A stretch of 50,210 nt of DNA from Candidatus Gastranaerophilales bacterium (GTDB lineage: Bacteria > Cyanobacteriota > Vampirovibrionia > Gastranaerophilales > Gastranaerophilaceae), in NCBI GenBank assembly GCA_944323625.1, contig CALUTD010000016.1, positions 1 to 50,210 on the forward strand. Reading direction: 5' to 3'. Under the pieces are notes generated by a model. It had not been told where the DNA came from. It saw nothing but the letters and a program-made list of their open reading frames with translations, and did not search any database. The translations under genes were made by a program, and so were the position numbers. Within the stretch, counting starts at the first letter, position 1. Each line of letters starts with the position of its first letter. Of this stretch, positions 1 through 8,238 are shown in pieces.

Positions 1-46
1 TTTTATTTAATTTATGATATGTATTTTCGACATATTAAAACCTTAA

Positions 47-75
47 TTTTGTCATCGAATTATGTAACATATACA
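47..75. repeat. Dispersed 29-bp intergenic repeat, copy 1
   Basis: These 29 bases, just beyond the 3' end of the SNF2 helicase gene, recur at 50094-50122 with two adjacent substitutions (TG here, CA there). Both copies are intergenic. The second copy stands 15 bases from a 73-bp hairpin repeat. Function unknown. Confidence 0.75.
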
Positions 76-78
76 ATT

Positions 79-3078
79 TTAATTCCCCAAACTGAATATT
101 TTATAAATTTCATCATCAGATAATTCTGTAATAACTTTTTCACCTTCAAATACGGCCAAATTCACAAGTTCTTTTTTCTGTTTAATCATTTCATCAATTT
201 TTTCTTCAAAAGTACCGAGAGTAACAAGTCTGTGGACCATTACGTTTTTATGCTGGCCTATACGATAGCTTCTGTCTGTTGCCTGTTCTTCAACGGCAGG
301 ATTCCACCAAAGGTCATAATGTATTACATTAGTTGCAGATGTAAGGTTTAAACCTGTTCCGCCCGCTTTTAATGATAATAACATAATTTTTTGTTCGGGA
401 TTTGTTTCAAATTCCTGAAGCATATTCTGCCTTTGGTTTGTATTTAAAGACCCGTGGAAAAACAGGGGCGATATATTCAGTTCATTTTGTATTATCGTAG
501 ATAAAATATTTCCCATTTCTTTATACTGGGTGAATGCAATAACTTTTTCATCATTTTGTAAAATTTGAGAGAGAAGTGAAATAAACTTTTCGGTTTTTCC
601 TGATACATCTTTTGTCATTTCTCCGCATCTTAAATACTGGAACGGATGGTTACAAATCTGTTTTAATGCCGTTATTAATTTAAATATTATACCGCGTCTG
701 TTTATCCCTGTTTGGTTTGAAATATCTGTCATTAGTGTATTTAGAGTTTTTTCATACAATGCGGCTTGAGTTTTCGTTAAATAACAGTATTCATCAAGCA
801 CCATCTTTTCAGGTAAATCATCAATAATTGTTTTATCAGTTTTTAAACGTCTTAACACAAAAGGAGATATAGACAGCTTAAGTTTGTCTGCTTGCTCATA
901 CTGTTTAAATCTTTCAATCGGAATAGCATAACATTTTTGGAAATCTCGAATAGAACCTAAATATCCTTTATTTATGAAATCAAATATACTCCATAATTCG
1001 GTCAATTTATTTTCAACCGGAGTACCTGTCATTGCTATTTTTATATCTGATTTTAATGACTTAACTGCAACTGTTTGAGAAGTATCGGGATTTTTTATAT
1101 TTTGTGCCTCATCAACGACTATAACTCCCCAGTTCGTCTTTTTTATCTCTTCAATATCAATACGCAAAATTGCAAATGTCGTAATTAAAACATCGGCTTT
1201 TAAGTCGAGTTGGCGCTCAGGGCCATGATATGCACTTGCTTTAATTGTCGGTGCAAACATATTGATTTCTTTAATCCAGTTACCCATTAAAGTTGTAGGG
1301 CAGACTACAAGAACGGGGGCTTTAAGTTTGCCTTCTTCTTTTAATTTTAAAATTAAACTTATGACTTGAATAGTTTTACCAAGCCCCATATCATCTGCAA
1401 TACAGGAACCAAATCCTTTTGTAGTATTGGTATACAACCATTTCAACCCGTTTTTTTGATATGGTCTTAACTCACCGTGTAAGTCTTTAGGCGGCTCTAC
1501 TTCCTGAGATTTACCCATATCTTTTATTATATTGGCAAATGCTTCGTCATAATCAAATTCATATTCATTCAAATGTCCTGAAAACGCTGCATGCAGCATT
1601 TCCATTCTTGTTATTTTGTCTATTTTGGGATTTTTTAGTTTGTTTAATATTGCCTGCGCTTCATTCGGGTCTATTAAAACATATTTATTCCTGAACTCTA
1701 TAATTCCGTTTGCATTTTGAATAAGATTTTCAAACTCTTCAACAGATATTTTTTTATCACCTATTGAAACTTGGAATGAAAAATCAAATATACTTGATAA
1801 GCTTATATTTGAAGCTTTGCCGTTTAGAATATCCGATACATCCTGTTCTCTTGATGTTTTGATTTTTGCGTTTATTGAAGCTCTTGGAACAACTATATTT
1901 CCGAAATTCGGCGGGAAGTTTATGTTAATACCCGCTTTATTTAAATAATATGCCGTATGAATCATTAATTTATATACGTCATTTAGAGATAAGTATAGTT
2001 TTAAATTATCCTCATCTTCAAATAGAGTTTCGAGCTCCTTATAATATCTGAGTGCATAATTTAACTGTTTTTCAATTATGTTTATCAGATAAGTATTTTG
2101 ATATCCCCAATATGTTCCTTCTTGATAAATATCAAGTAATTGTTTCGGAGGTTCTTTTTCGTTTAATTTTTTATCGTTTGATTTTACCGAAACAGTAAGG
2201 ACAAATTTATCTTCTTCTAATTTCTCAATATCTAACTGCGGGCTTACGGGATATTTTCCAATATGTATTTCATCAAGCCATTCACTAATTGCTTCCGATA
2301 AATCTAAAGACCTTAAATATCTTTTATTATTAGCTTGTTTTATAAAATAAACTGAAGATACTATATCTTTAAATTTATAACTTTTTATTTTTAAAAATTT
2401 AAAAATTATGTAATTAAGATAATTTTCAATAAGAATATTTGCCATTGATTTTGAAGCCGAGATTTTTGAAAAATCAAGAGAATAAACTTCATCAAGTGAT
2501 GTTTGAAGCTGATTATTTATTGCAAATACTTCATAAGTTATATTAAAAAATTTATCGGTCTTGTTAACTTTAGGAAGAAAATATAGTTTTTCAATTAATT
2601 TTTTTACAAACTGGGTAATGATATTAAAAATTTTGAAAGATTCAGTAGTATTAGGGTTATCTACAATTGAATCAAACCCTGAAAAGTATTCCCAAATAAG
2701 TTCAAGCGGAATTTTATAGCCGATTTTATCTTCTTTAACTCCGTCTTTTTCAATAGTGTGAGCACAAGAAGAAAATCTGTATAAAGAACCTTTTGATTTT
2801 AAATAAAAGTCAAAATTATTTGTCGGCGTAACAAATACTTCTATATTTTTTCCGTTATTTATTATATAGAAATCCGTATTTTTAATAACATTACTGGAAT
2901 TTTGAAAAGTTTGCGCAAATTCATCTTCAACAAGCTGATAAATTGTACTTATCATTAAACGGTAATCTTTTTTTTCACACCCAACCGGGTTTTCGGTAAG
3001 ATTATGGAACATCTCATCGATGTCATTCTTTTTAAACGAGAAAGCAAATTTATTATCAACAGCTGCTTCTGATGTCAT
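79..3078 (-). CDS. SNF2-family DEAD/DEAH-type helicase
   Basis: This is a 999-residue SNF2/SWI2-family ATP-dependent DNA translocase of the bacterial HepA/RapA-like type; its cellular substrate cannot be told from sequence. The first ~540 residues form the poorly conserved bacterial SNF2-associated region. The ATPase core follows, with Walker A DDMGLGKT (Lys568), a DEAQ box (residues 656-659), the MTGTP motif, and a C-terminal helicase domain with GGTGLNLTSA and the RSYRIGQ arginine-finger motif. The length is normal for the family and the frame is intact. The start is supported by GAGG about six bases upstream of the ATG and AAGGAG a little further up. The gene stands alone, back to back with no obvious operon partner. 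Family confidence is high; a role in transcription recycling or repair is inference. Confidence 0.95.
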   Translation of the reverse strand: MTSEAAVDNKFAFSFKKNDIDEMFHNLTENPVGCEKKDYRLMISTIYQLVEDEFAQTFQNSSNVIKNTDFYIINNGKNIEVFVTPTNNFDFYLKSKGSLYRFSSCAHTIEKDGVKEDKIGYKIPLELIWEYFSGFDSIVDNPNTTESFKIFNIITQFVKKLIEKLYFLPKVNKTDKFFNITYEVFAINNQLQTSLDEVYSLDFSKISASKSMANILIENYLNYIIFKFLKIKSYKFKDIVSSVYFIKQANNKRYLRSLDLSEAISEWLDEIHIGKYPVSPQLDIEKLEEDKFVLTVSVKSNDKKLNEKEPPKQLLDIYQEGTYWGYQNTYLINIIEKQLNYALRYYKELETLFEDEDNLKLYLSLNDVYKLMIHTAYYLNKAGININFPPNFGNIVVPRASINAKIKTSREQDVSDILNGKASNISLSSIFDFSFQVSIGDKKISVEEFENLIQNANGIIEFRNKYVLIDPNEAQAILNKLKNPKIDKITRMEMLHAAFSGHLNEYEFDYDEAFANIIKDMGKSQEVEPPKDLHGELRPYQKNGLKWLYTNTTKGFGSCIADDMGLGKTIQVISLILKLKEEGKLKAPVLVVCPTTLMGNWIKEINMFAPTIKASAYHGPERQLDLKADVLITTFAILRIDIEEIKKTNWGVIVVDEAQNIKNPDTSQTVAVKSLKSDIKIAMTGTPVENKLTELWSIFDFINKGYLGSIRDFQKCYAIPIERFKQYEQADKLKLSISPFVLRRLKTDKTIIDDLPEKMVLDEYCYLTKTQAALYEKTLNTLMTDISNQTGINRRGIIFKLITALKQICNHPFQYLRCGEMTKDVSGKTEKFISLLSQILQNDEKVIAFTQYKEMGNILSTIIQNELNISPLFFHGSLNTNQRQNMLQEFETNPEQKIMLLSLKAGGTGLNLTSATNVIHYDLWWNPAVEEQATDRSYRIGQHKNVMVHRLVTLGTFEEKIDEMIKQKKELVNLAVFEGEKVITELSDDEIYKIFSLGN

Positions 3079-3151
3079 TTATAACCTCAAAATAAATCTC
3101 CTTCTAATATTATACACAAAAAATTATGAGCAATAAATTTAAAATCAATTT

Positions 3152-3886
3152 TTAATAATTAATTTCCCAGGAGTCATTTATAATTTTGGCGAGACAACAT
3201 TCACCGCTTCCCTTACTTGTACAATTGTTATTAATTGTTTTTACTGAACTATTTCCACACTCAGGAACAACTCCTAATTCTTTATCCATAACCATTATAA
3301 ATACATCTTTGCCGTATTGATTAGGCCCTTTACCACTGTTTAAATCAACATAAATCTTAGGAGCAGTCATATAAAGAGGGTCACCGTTTATATCGGTAGT
3401 TTCTGAGAATATCATTATAAATATGTCATTAAGAAAAAAAGAAGCTCTTGTTCGATTGCTAATTCCAACTCCCAGTGTAGATGATTGTCCGTTGAGTTTT
3501 ATATATGGCACCCCAGAAGTATATCCGGCCTGTGAATATAATCTGCATTTTACGGAATTGGCTAGATATGGTTTTATATAATAATCAAAATAATCTTGAG
3601 AATTTTTGTTAACATTTTCATACCATTCATCAACAGGACCGTTATCCTGCTGAGATAGCATAACAACCTGCGCAAGTGTTGAATATATTTTTTTTAATTT
3701 TGCTATTGTATCTTGTTTTTGAATATTTGATATAACAGAAGGAACAGTAATTGCCGCAACAACTCCTATAATTACAAGTGTAATTAAAACTTCTGATAAT
3801 GTAAATGAATATTTTGGAAACAAAAAATATTTCTCAAAAATTGACTTGTATTTCCCCCCCCCGTGGTAATTAGTTGTTTCAATCAT
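3152..3886 (-). CDS. Prepilin-like (type IV pilin/type II pseudopilin N-terminus) protein with G9 tract
   Basis: A 244-residue secreted prepilin-like protein. A 27-residue leader containing HGGG and FEKYF precedes FTLSEVLITLVIIGVVAA, the hydrophobic helix of class III signal peptides; predicted cleavage is Ser27/Phe28, with the conserved Glu at mature position 5. The remainder is an exported domain with several cysteines and the C-terminal family motif AKIINDSWEINY, which is also found in the 8239-8910 protein. AAGGAG sits eight bases before the ATG. Codons 9-11 are a run of nine G on the coding strand in an otherwise AT-rich gene. Loss or gain of one G would hit a stop within tens of codons. 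The first ~50 codons closely match those of the 32008-32829 gene. No pilus assembly genes adjoin it, so the role (minor pilin, pseudopilin or surface protein) is open. Confidence 0.85.
   Translation of the reverse strand: MIETTNYHGGGKYKSIFEKYFLFPKYSFTLSEVLITLVIIGVVAAITVPSVISNIQKQDTIAKLKKIYSTLAQVVMLSQQDNGPVDEWYENVNKNSQDYFDYYIKPYLANSVKCRLYSQAGYTSGVPYIKLNGQSSTLGVGISNRTRASFFLNDIFIMIFSETTDINGDPLYMTAPKIYVDLNSGKGPNQYGKDVFIMVMDKELGVVPECGNSSVKTINNNCTSKGSGECCLAKIINDSWEINY
3854..3862 (-). repeat. Homopolymeric G9 tract at codons 9-11 of a prepilin-like gene
   Basis: Nine consecutive C on the + strand are G9 on the coding strand, directly after a His codon. Tracts of this length in AT-rich genomes are classic slipped-strand hotspots. 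Deleting one base gives a stop after roughly 33 codons, and adding one gives a stop after about 18, so the tract would act as an on/off switch. Confidence 0.75.
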
Positions 3887-3963
3887 AATTTTATCTCCTT
3901 AATATGTCTATATTAACATAAAATTGCCAATTTTTACAAATAGCTAATATATAAATTTATATT

Positions 3964-3991
3964 TTCACAATATTAAAAAATATTGTATAAT
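3964..3991 (+). promoter_or_regulatory. Sigma70-like promoter of the HD-GYP/response-regulator operon
   Basis: TTCACA (3964-3969), a 16-base spacer, then a perfect TATAAT (3986-3991). Transcription would begin near 3998, leaving a short leader with AAGGA (4010-4014) before the ATG at 4020. Confidence 0.6.
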
Positions 3992-4019
3992 ATTTACCGG
4001 AGTTCTATTAAGGATACTT

Positions 4020-5918
4020 ATGCCCGTAAAACATAATAATTTTATGACCGATACTATTGAAAAAGCAAACGGTTTATTATATGAAGCAATAGATTTCTAC
4101 GGCAATAATAATTATAAAAATGCTATAAATAATCTTTCTGCGGCACATAAGATTTTTCTTGCAAATAAAGAAATATCAAAAGTTTCTGTATGTTTATCTT
4201 TAACCGGATTATTAAAATATTTAAGTAAATCTGAAAGTTATTATAAATCACTTTTACTTTTGGAAGATTCAAAATTTTTATCCGAAAGCTCAAAAGATAA
4301 AACAGTTATTGCAGTTAACAAATTTGCTTTTGGGCATATATATTTTTTGGAAAATAAATATTCAGAAGCAATATATTACCTTTCTTATAGTACGGAAATG
4401 CTTGAAGAATATCCGCTCTTAAAGGTAAAAGCGCATGAACTTATTGCTATATCTTATATAAGACTTCAAAATACAAAAATGGCATTGAGTTATTTAGAAA
4501 AAGCAATGGGACTTGCAAAAGCATTCGGATTTAAAAATATATGTGATGAAATTAAAGAGATTTCAAAAAGTTATATAAATTCAAATTCAACACTTCATCA
4601 GGCACTTGTAAAAAAAGACCGGCAAAGAAAAAATAAAGAACAGGATACATCACTTTTGCTTGCATTGTCAAACATAGCAAGAACAGTAAATGCGGAAGCC
4701 AATATTGATAAGCTTTTAATAACAATAGCAGAGCAGACAAGACTTGTGTTAAATGCGGATAGGTGCAGTGTTTTTTTGTATGACAAAGCAAAAAATGAAC
4801 TTTGGTCAAAAGTTGCATTAGGTTTAGATAGCGAGGAAATACGATTCTCTGCGGATAAAGGTTTTGCGGGTTATGCCGTAAAAACAGGAGAAACAATTAG
4901 GATTAAAGATGCCTATAGTGATGAAAGATTTAACAGTGAAATTGATAAACATACAGGTTATAAAACATATAATTTGCTCTGTATGCCAATAAGAAATATA
5001 AAGTTTGAAATAATAGGCGCATTTCAGGTTTTAAATAAAAAGAACGGCGATTTTACCGATGATGATGAAAAAATACTGCTTGCTATAGGCACAAATGCAG
5101 GAATTGCAATAGAAAATAATCTTTTGTTCAATATTCAACAAAAAATGCTGGAAGAACAGAAAAAACTGTTTGAAGGGTTTATAGATACACTTGCAGCCTC
5201 AATCGATGCACGGGATAAAATAACCTTGGGGCATTCAAACAGAGTAAAATTATATTCCGAATTAATTTGTTCACAGCTCGGATTAAATAAAGAAGTAACA
5301 AACATAATATCAAAGGCAGCAATGCTGCATGATATAGGAAAAATAGGAATAAAAGATGCGGTATTACAAAAAAAAGGAACTCTGAGCAAAGAAGAATATG
5401 AACATATAAAAGAACATGTAAAGATAACATACGATATTTTATGTAAAACAAATATAAACTCGTCATTTTCAGAAATAACCGAAATTGCCGCATCACATCA
5501 TGAAAGATATGACGGAACAGGTTATTTCAGACAGTTAAAGGGAGAAGAAATTCCGCTTGGAGGCAGAATACTTGCAGTAAGTGATGTATTTGATGCAATA
5601 ACATCGGTTCGTCATTACCGTGACAGAATGCCTATGGATGAAGCAATAAATATAATTATTGAAGGCAGAAATAAACATTTTGACGGTAAAATTACAGATG
5701 CTTTTCTTTCGCTTCAATGTGATTTAATAACTGAAATTCTTATTTCGGAGTATAATATGAAACTTAATGATGAGGACAAAAAAATACTTCAAAGTCTTAA
5801 CCTTAAAGAATTTTCTCAAATACTTAATAAAAAACAACGAACACAAAAAGAAAAAAAGATTATTGACGTATTTAATTCATACTATATAAGACAAAAAAAT
5901 TTAAAAAAGGAAAATTAA
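4020..5918 (+). CDS. TPR-GAF-HD-GYP signalling protein (putative cyclic-di-GMP phosphodiesterase)
   Basis: This 632-residue cytoplasmic protein has an N-terminal TPR-like helical region (about residues 10-180), a GAF sensor domain (about 210-370) and a C-terminal HD-GYP domain (about 385-580). The HD pair is His437-Asp438 in HDIGKIG. HHERYDGTGY, the DVFDAIT helix and a later FDGKI are all present. HD-GYP enzymes usually hydrolyse cyclic di-GMP to pGpG or GMP. The signature GYP tripeptide reads GYF here (residues 501-503), a substitution at a partner-interaction position while the metal ligands remain. AAGGA lies six bases before the ATG. The stop codon overlaps the start of a NarL-type response regulator (TAATG), so the two are likely co-translated. 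Confidence 0.92.
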   Translation: MPVKHNNFMTDTIEKANGLLYEAIDFYGNNNYKNAINNLSAAHKIFLANKEISKVSVCLSLTGLLKYLSKSESYYKSLLLLEDSKFLSESSKDKTVIAVNKFAFGHIYFLENKYSEAIYYLSYSTEMLEEYPLLKVKAHELIAISYIRLQNTKMALSYLEKAMGLAKAFGFKNICDEIKEISKSYINSNSTLHQALVKKDRQRKNKEQDTSLLLALSNIARTVNAEANIDKLLITIAEQTRLVLNADRCSVFLYDKAKNELWSKVALGLDSEEIRFSADKGFAGYAVKTGETIRIKDAYSDERFNSEIDKHTGYKTYNLLCMPIRNIKFEIIGAFQVLNKKNGDFTDDDEKILLAIGTNAGIAIENNLLFNIQQKMLEEQKKLFEGFIDTLAASIDARDKITLGHSNRVKLYSELICSQLGLNKEVTNIISKAAMLHDIGKIGIKDAVLQKKGTLSKEEYEHIKEHVKITYDILCKTNINSSFSEITEIAASHHERYDGTGYFRQLKGEEIPLGGRILAVSDVFDAITSVRHYRDRMPMDEAINIIIEGRNKHFDGKITDAFLSLQCDLITEILISEYNMKLNDEDKKILQSLNLKEFSQILNKKQRTQKEKKIIDVFNSYYIRQKNLKKEN

Positions 5919-6556
5919 TGTATAATGTTTTAATTGTAGAAGACCACGCATTAATAAGATTTGGATTAAAAACAGCATTTGAATCAAAAGATTTTATAGG
6001 AAATATTTTTGAATCTTCATCGGGAGAAGAAGCTTTAAACATAGTAAAAAAAGAACATATAGACTGCGTAATAATGGATTTGGGACTTCCCAACATGAAC
6101 GGGATTGAAACCACAAAAGAAATTAAAAATATAAATAATGACATAAAAATAATTATTTTAACATCTCATAATTCTCAAAGTGAAGTATTAGAATCAATAA
6201 AGGCAGGAGCAAGAGCATATTGTTCTAAGGATATTAATCCGGATAGACTTGCGGATATTATATTATCGGTTTTGGAAGGGGCGCTTTGGCTGGATTCAAA
6301 AGCTGCTAATATTGTATTGGATTCTTTATTTAAAACCGGATTTATGCAAAATATCAATTTGGAAGAAGATTATAGCCTGACAGACAGAGAAAAAGAAGTT
6401 CTTGACTATATTTGTCAGGGGCTCAATAACAGTGATATTTCAAAGATACTTGATGTAAGCGTAAATACAATCAAAACTCACGTTTCAAGTATTATACAAA
6501 AACTTGGAGTTGAAGACAGAACACAGGTTGTTATAAAAGCATTAAGAATAAACTAA
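5918..6556 (+). CDS. NarL/FixJ-family response regulator
   Basis: A 212-residue two-domain DNA-binding response regulator. The receiver domain (1-120) has acidic residues Glu8-Asp9, the predicted phosphoryl acceptor Asp54 in MDLGLPNMNG and the conserved Lys in CSKD. The LuxR-type helix-turn-helix occupies the last ~65 residues (LTDREKEVL, then NTIKTHVSSI). The start codon overlaps the stop of the HD-GYP protein by one base, so the pair is an operon in which an HD-GYP/GAF sensor is coupled to a transcriptional regulator. No histidine kinase adjoins it, so its phosphodonor is unknown. Confidence 0.93.
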   Translation: MYNVLIVEDHALIRFGLKTAFESKDFIGNIFESSSGEEALNIVKKEHIDCVIMDLGLPNMNGIETTKEIKNINNDIKIIILTSHNSQSEVLESIKAGARAYCSKDINPDRLADIILSVLEGALWLDSKAANIVLDSLFKTGFMQNINLEEDYSLTDREKEVLDYICQGLNNSDISKILDVSVNTIKTHVSSIIQKLGVEDRTQVVIKALRIN

Positions 6557-6826
6557 TACAGTATTTTGTCCATTTGTATATCCATAATTTGGTGACAGAA
6601 TTTATTTTATGATGAGATTAAAAGAGTAAATTATTATCTACAGGTTACGAGAAGTACTACTTATCCTTTTTTTATCAACTTGAAACGGCAAATCTTATAA
6701 CCGAAATCGAAAAAGAAATGCCCGATAATATAAAGAATGTTGAACTTTAATTTATAAACAATTTATAAAAAACAGAATTTTATGGTATATTTGAAAAGAG
6801 AGTTCATATTAGAAAAGGAAAAATGA
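6557..6826 (+). other. Intergenic stretch with a possible coding remnant
   Basis: Between the response regulator and efp lies an open stretch with no start codon (6622-6750, + strand). Its translation ends in YYLSFFYQLETANLITEIEK and eleven more residues before TAA. The residue usage looks protein-like and is preceded by an in-frame stop, which would fit the decayed 3' end of a lost gene. No family was recognised. The last 70 bases should hold the efp promoter; AAGGA (6815-6819) is the efp ribosome-binding site. Confidence 0.3.
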
Positions 6827-7384
6827 ATGATATCGGTAAATGATTTAAAAACAGGTTTAACACTTGAAATAGACGGCGGATTATGGAATGTTGTCGAATT
6901 TATGCATGTAAAACCCGGAAAAGGTGCTGCATTTGTAAGAACAAAATTAAAAAACGCCGAAACCGGTAACGTTGTTGAAAAAACATTCAGAGCCGGTGAA
7001 AAAGTTGCTAAAGCTACTTTAGATAAAAGAGATATGCAATACCTTTATAAAGAAGGTAATGATTATGTTATGATGGATTTAGAAACTTATGAACAAATTT
7101 CTGTTTCTGCAGACAAAATAGGCGACGGAATCAAATATTTAAAAGAAAATATGAATGTTGCTATTCTGCTTCACGGCACAAATATTATAGGTATAGATAT
7201 TCCGAATTTTGTTGAACTTGAAGTTATAGATACACCGCCGGCAGAAAAGGGAAATACAGCACAGGGCGGAACTAAACCCGCTACACTTGAAACTGGTGCT
7301 GTTGTTAACGTTCCGTTCTTTGTTACAACAGGAACAGTTATTAGAGTTGATACGAGAACAAATGAATATTTAGACAGAGTTTAG
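6827..7384 (+). CDS. efp: Translation elongation factor P
   Basis: EF-P (185 residues, normal length) binds stalled ribosomes between the P and E sites and relieves arrest at polyproline stretches. The N-terminal KOW-like domain carries the modification loop VKPGKGAAF, with Lys32 at the tip where beta-lysine, 5-aminopentanol or other groups are attached in characterised species. Two OB domains follow, ending in the family-typical [16 protein letters not shown] is seven bases before the ATG; a second ATG four bases upstream is out of frame. accB follows after 11 bases; the efp-accB pairing is also found in Cyanobacteria. No EpmA/B-type modifying enzyme is in the window. Confidence 0.98.
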   Translation: MISVNDLKTGLTLEIDGGLWNVVEFMHVKPGKGAAFVRTKLKNAETGNVVEKTFRAGEKVAKATLDKRDMQYLYKEGNDYVMMDLETYEQISVSADKIGDGIKYLKENMNVAILLHGTNIIGIDIPNFVELEVIDTPPAEKGNTAQGGTKPATLETGAVVNVPFFVTTGTVIRVDTRTNEYLDRV

Positions 7385-7395
7385 GAAATACTAAA

Positions 7396-7854
7396 ATGAA
7401 ATTTGATCTTGAATATTTGGAAAAACTTGCAAACATAGTATATGAAAATGACCTTTCAGAGATAACACTTGAGGATGAAAAAAAGGCTGTTTGTTTTAAA
7501 CGAGAAAAACAAATAATACAGCAATCATCTATTCCGGCTGTAATGCCTACAACTATTACATCACAAGTATTGCCTCCGGCAGTAAAAAAGGAAGAAAAAC
7601 CTCAGAGCACTACTCATAAGGGTACACCTTTAACTTCTCCTATGGTAGGAACGTTTTATTCTGCGCCGTCGCCTGATGATGCTCCTTTTGTAAAAGTCGG
7701 TGACAGTGTTGCCGTAGGGCAGGTTATTTGTATTATCGAAGCTATGAAATTAATGAATGAAATTGAGGCCGAAGCTTCCGGTAAAATAACCGAAATATGT
7801 GTTAAAAACGGAGATAGCGTTGAATTCGGTCAAGTTCTTATGTATGTTGAATAA
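7396..7854 (+). CDS. accB: Biotin carboxyl carrier protein of acetyl-CoA carboxylase
   Basis: This 152-residue BCCP carries the biotin that shuttles carboxyl groups in the first step of fatty-acid synthesis. An N-terminal helix leads into a Pro/Thr-rich linker (about residues 45-75) and a C-terminal biotinyl domain. The canonical motif EAMKLMNEI is present, with Lys118 the predicted biotinylation site. It follows efp closely and ends just before a strong terminator. A second BCCP is at 36447-36893 next to accC, but its motif is altered, so this copy is the better candidate for the housekeeping protein. Confidence 0.97.
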   Translation: MKFDLEYLEKLANIVYENDLSEITLEDEKKAVCFKREKQIIQQSSIPAVMPTTITSQVLPPAVKKEEKPQSTTHKGTPLTSPMVGTFYSAPSPDDAPFVKVGDSVAVGQVICIIEAMKLMNEIEAEASGKITEICVKNGDSVEFGQVLMYVE

Positions 7855-7876
7855 TTGACAATATGAATACATATTT

Positions 7877-7909
7877 AAAGAAAGAACTTTTTAAAGTTCT
7901 TTCTTTTTT
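7877..7909 (+). terminator. Rho-independent terminator of the efp-accB operon
   Basis: A perfect 14-bp stem (7877-7890 with 7893-7906) with a two-base nominal loop is followed by a T run. It lies 22 bases after the accB stop. On the opposite strand the T run is weak, so it mainly serves efp-accB. Confidence 0.85.
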
Positions 7910-7926
7910 ACTCATAAAATTATGAA

Positions 7927-8148
7927 TTAGTATATATTTAAAATAATTTCAGGTGCAATATTTAAAGCATTTGCTAAATTAACTATTTTTTTTACAGTAA
8001 GATTTTGTTCTCCGCGTTCTACCTTACCAATATAGTTTGTGTGGACATTTGCAAGTTCGGCAAACTGTTCCTGGGAGAGTGATTGTTTTATTCTTTCTAC
8101 CCTAAAATTCATCCCTATCTTTTTTAATATATCATTGTAGTCTTTCAT
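7927..8148 (-). CDS. XRE-family HTH transcriptional regulator
   Basis: A 73-residue single-domain Cro/C1-type repressor. The helix-turn-helix spans about residues 12-66 (SLSQEQFAELANVHTNYIGKVERGEQNLT). There is no effector domain. It is transcribed divergently from the prepilin-like gene at 8239 across a 90-base region with a perfect 13-bp inverted repeat, so it probably represses its neighbour, itself, or both. No Shine-Dalgarno sequence is visible; a TATAAA (8162-8157 on the minus strand) stands eight bases before the ATG, so its mRNA may be leaderless. Confidence 0.9.
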   Translation of the reverse strand: MKDYNDILKKIGMNFRVERIKQSLSQEQFAELANVHTNYIGKVERGEQNLTVKKIVNLANALNIAPEIILNIY

Positions 8149-8165
8149 ATAGAGATTTTATACTA

Positions 8166-8195
8166 TTGACAATGTGTAATCTACAGTATTATAAT
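8166..8195 (+). promoter_or_regulatory. Consensus sigma70-like promoter for the prepilin-like gene
   Basis: A perfect TTGACA (8166-8171), an 18-base spacer and a perfect TATAAT (8190-8195) form the strongest promoter match in the window. The -10 element lies inside the left arm of the palindrome at 8185-8217, so a repressor bound there would block RNA polymerase. Confidence 0.75.
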
Positions 8196-8217
8196 AGTTG
8201 TACACTATTATAATACT
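8185..8217. promoter_or_regulatory. Perfect 13-bp inverted repeat, candidate XRE operator
   Basis: AGTATTATAATAG (8185-8197) and its exact reverse complement (8205-8217) are separated by seven bases. Because each arm's core is itself nearly palindromic, the site also reads as a direct repeat TACA-S-TATTATAATA-S at 8182 and 8201, spaced 19 bases (about two helical turns). It overlaps the consensus -10 element and lies between divergent XRE and prepilin-like genes. Confidence 0.7.
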
Positions 8218-8238
8218 GGATTAAAATTAAAAAATATT

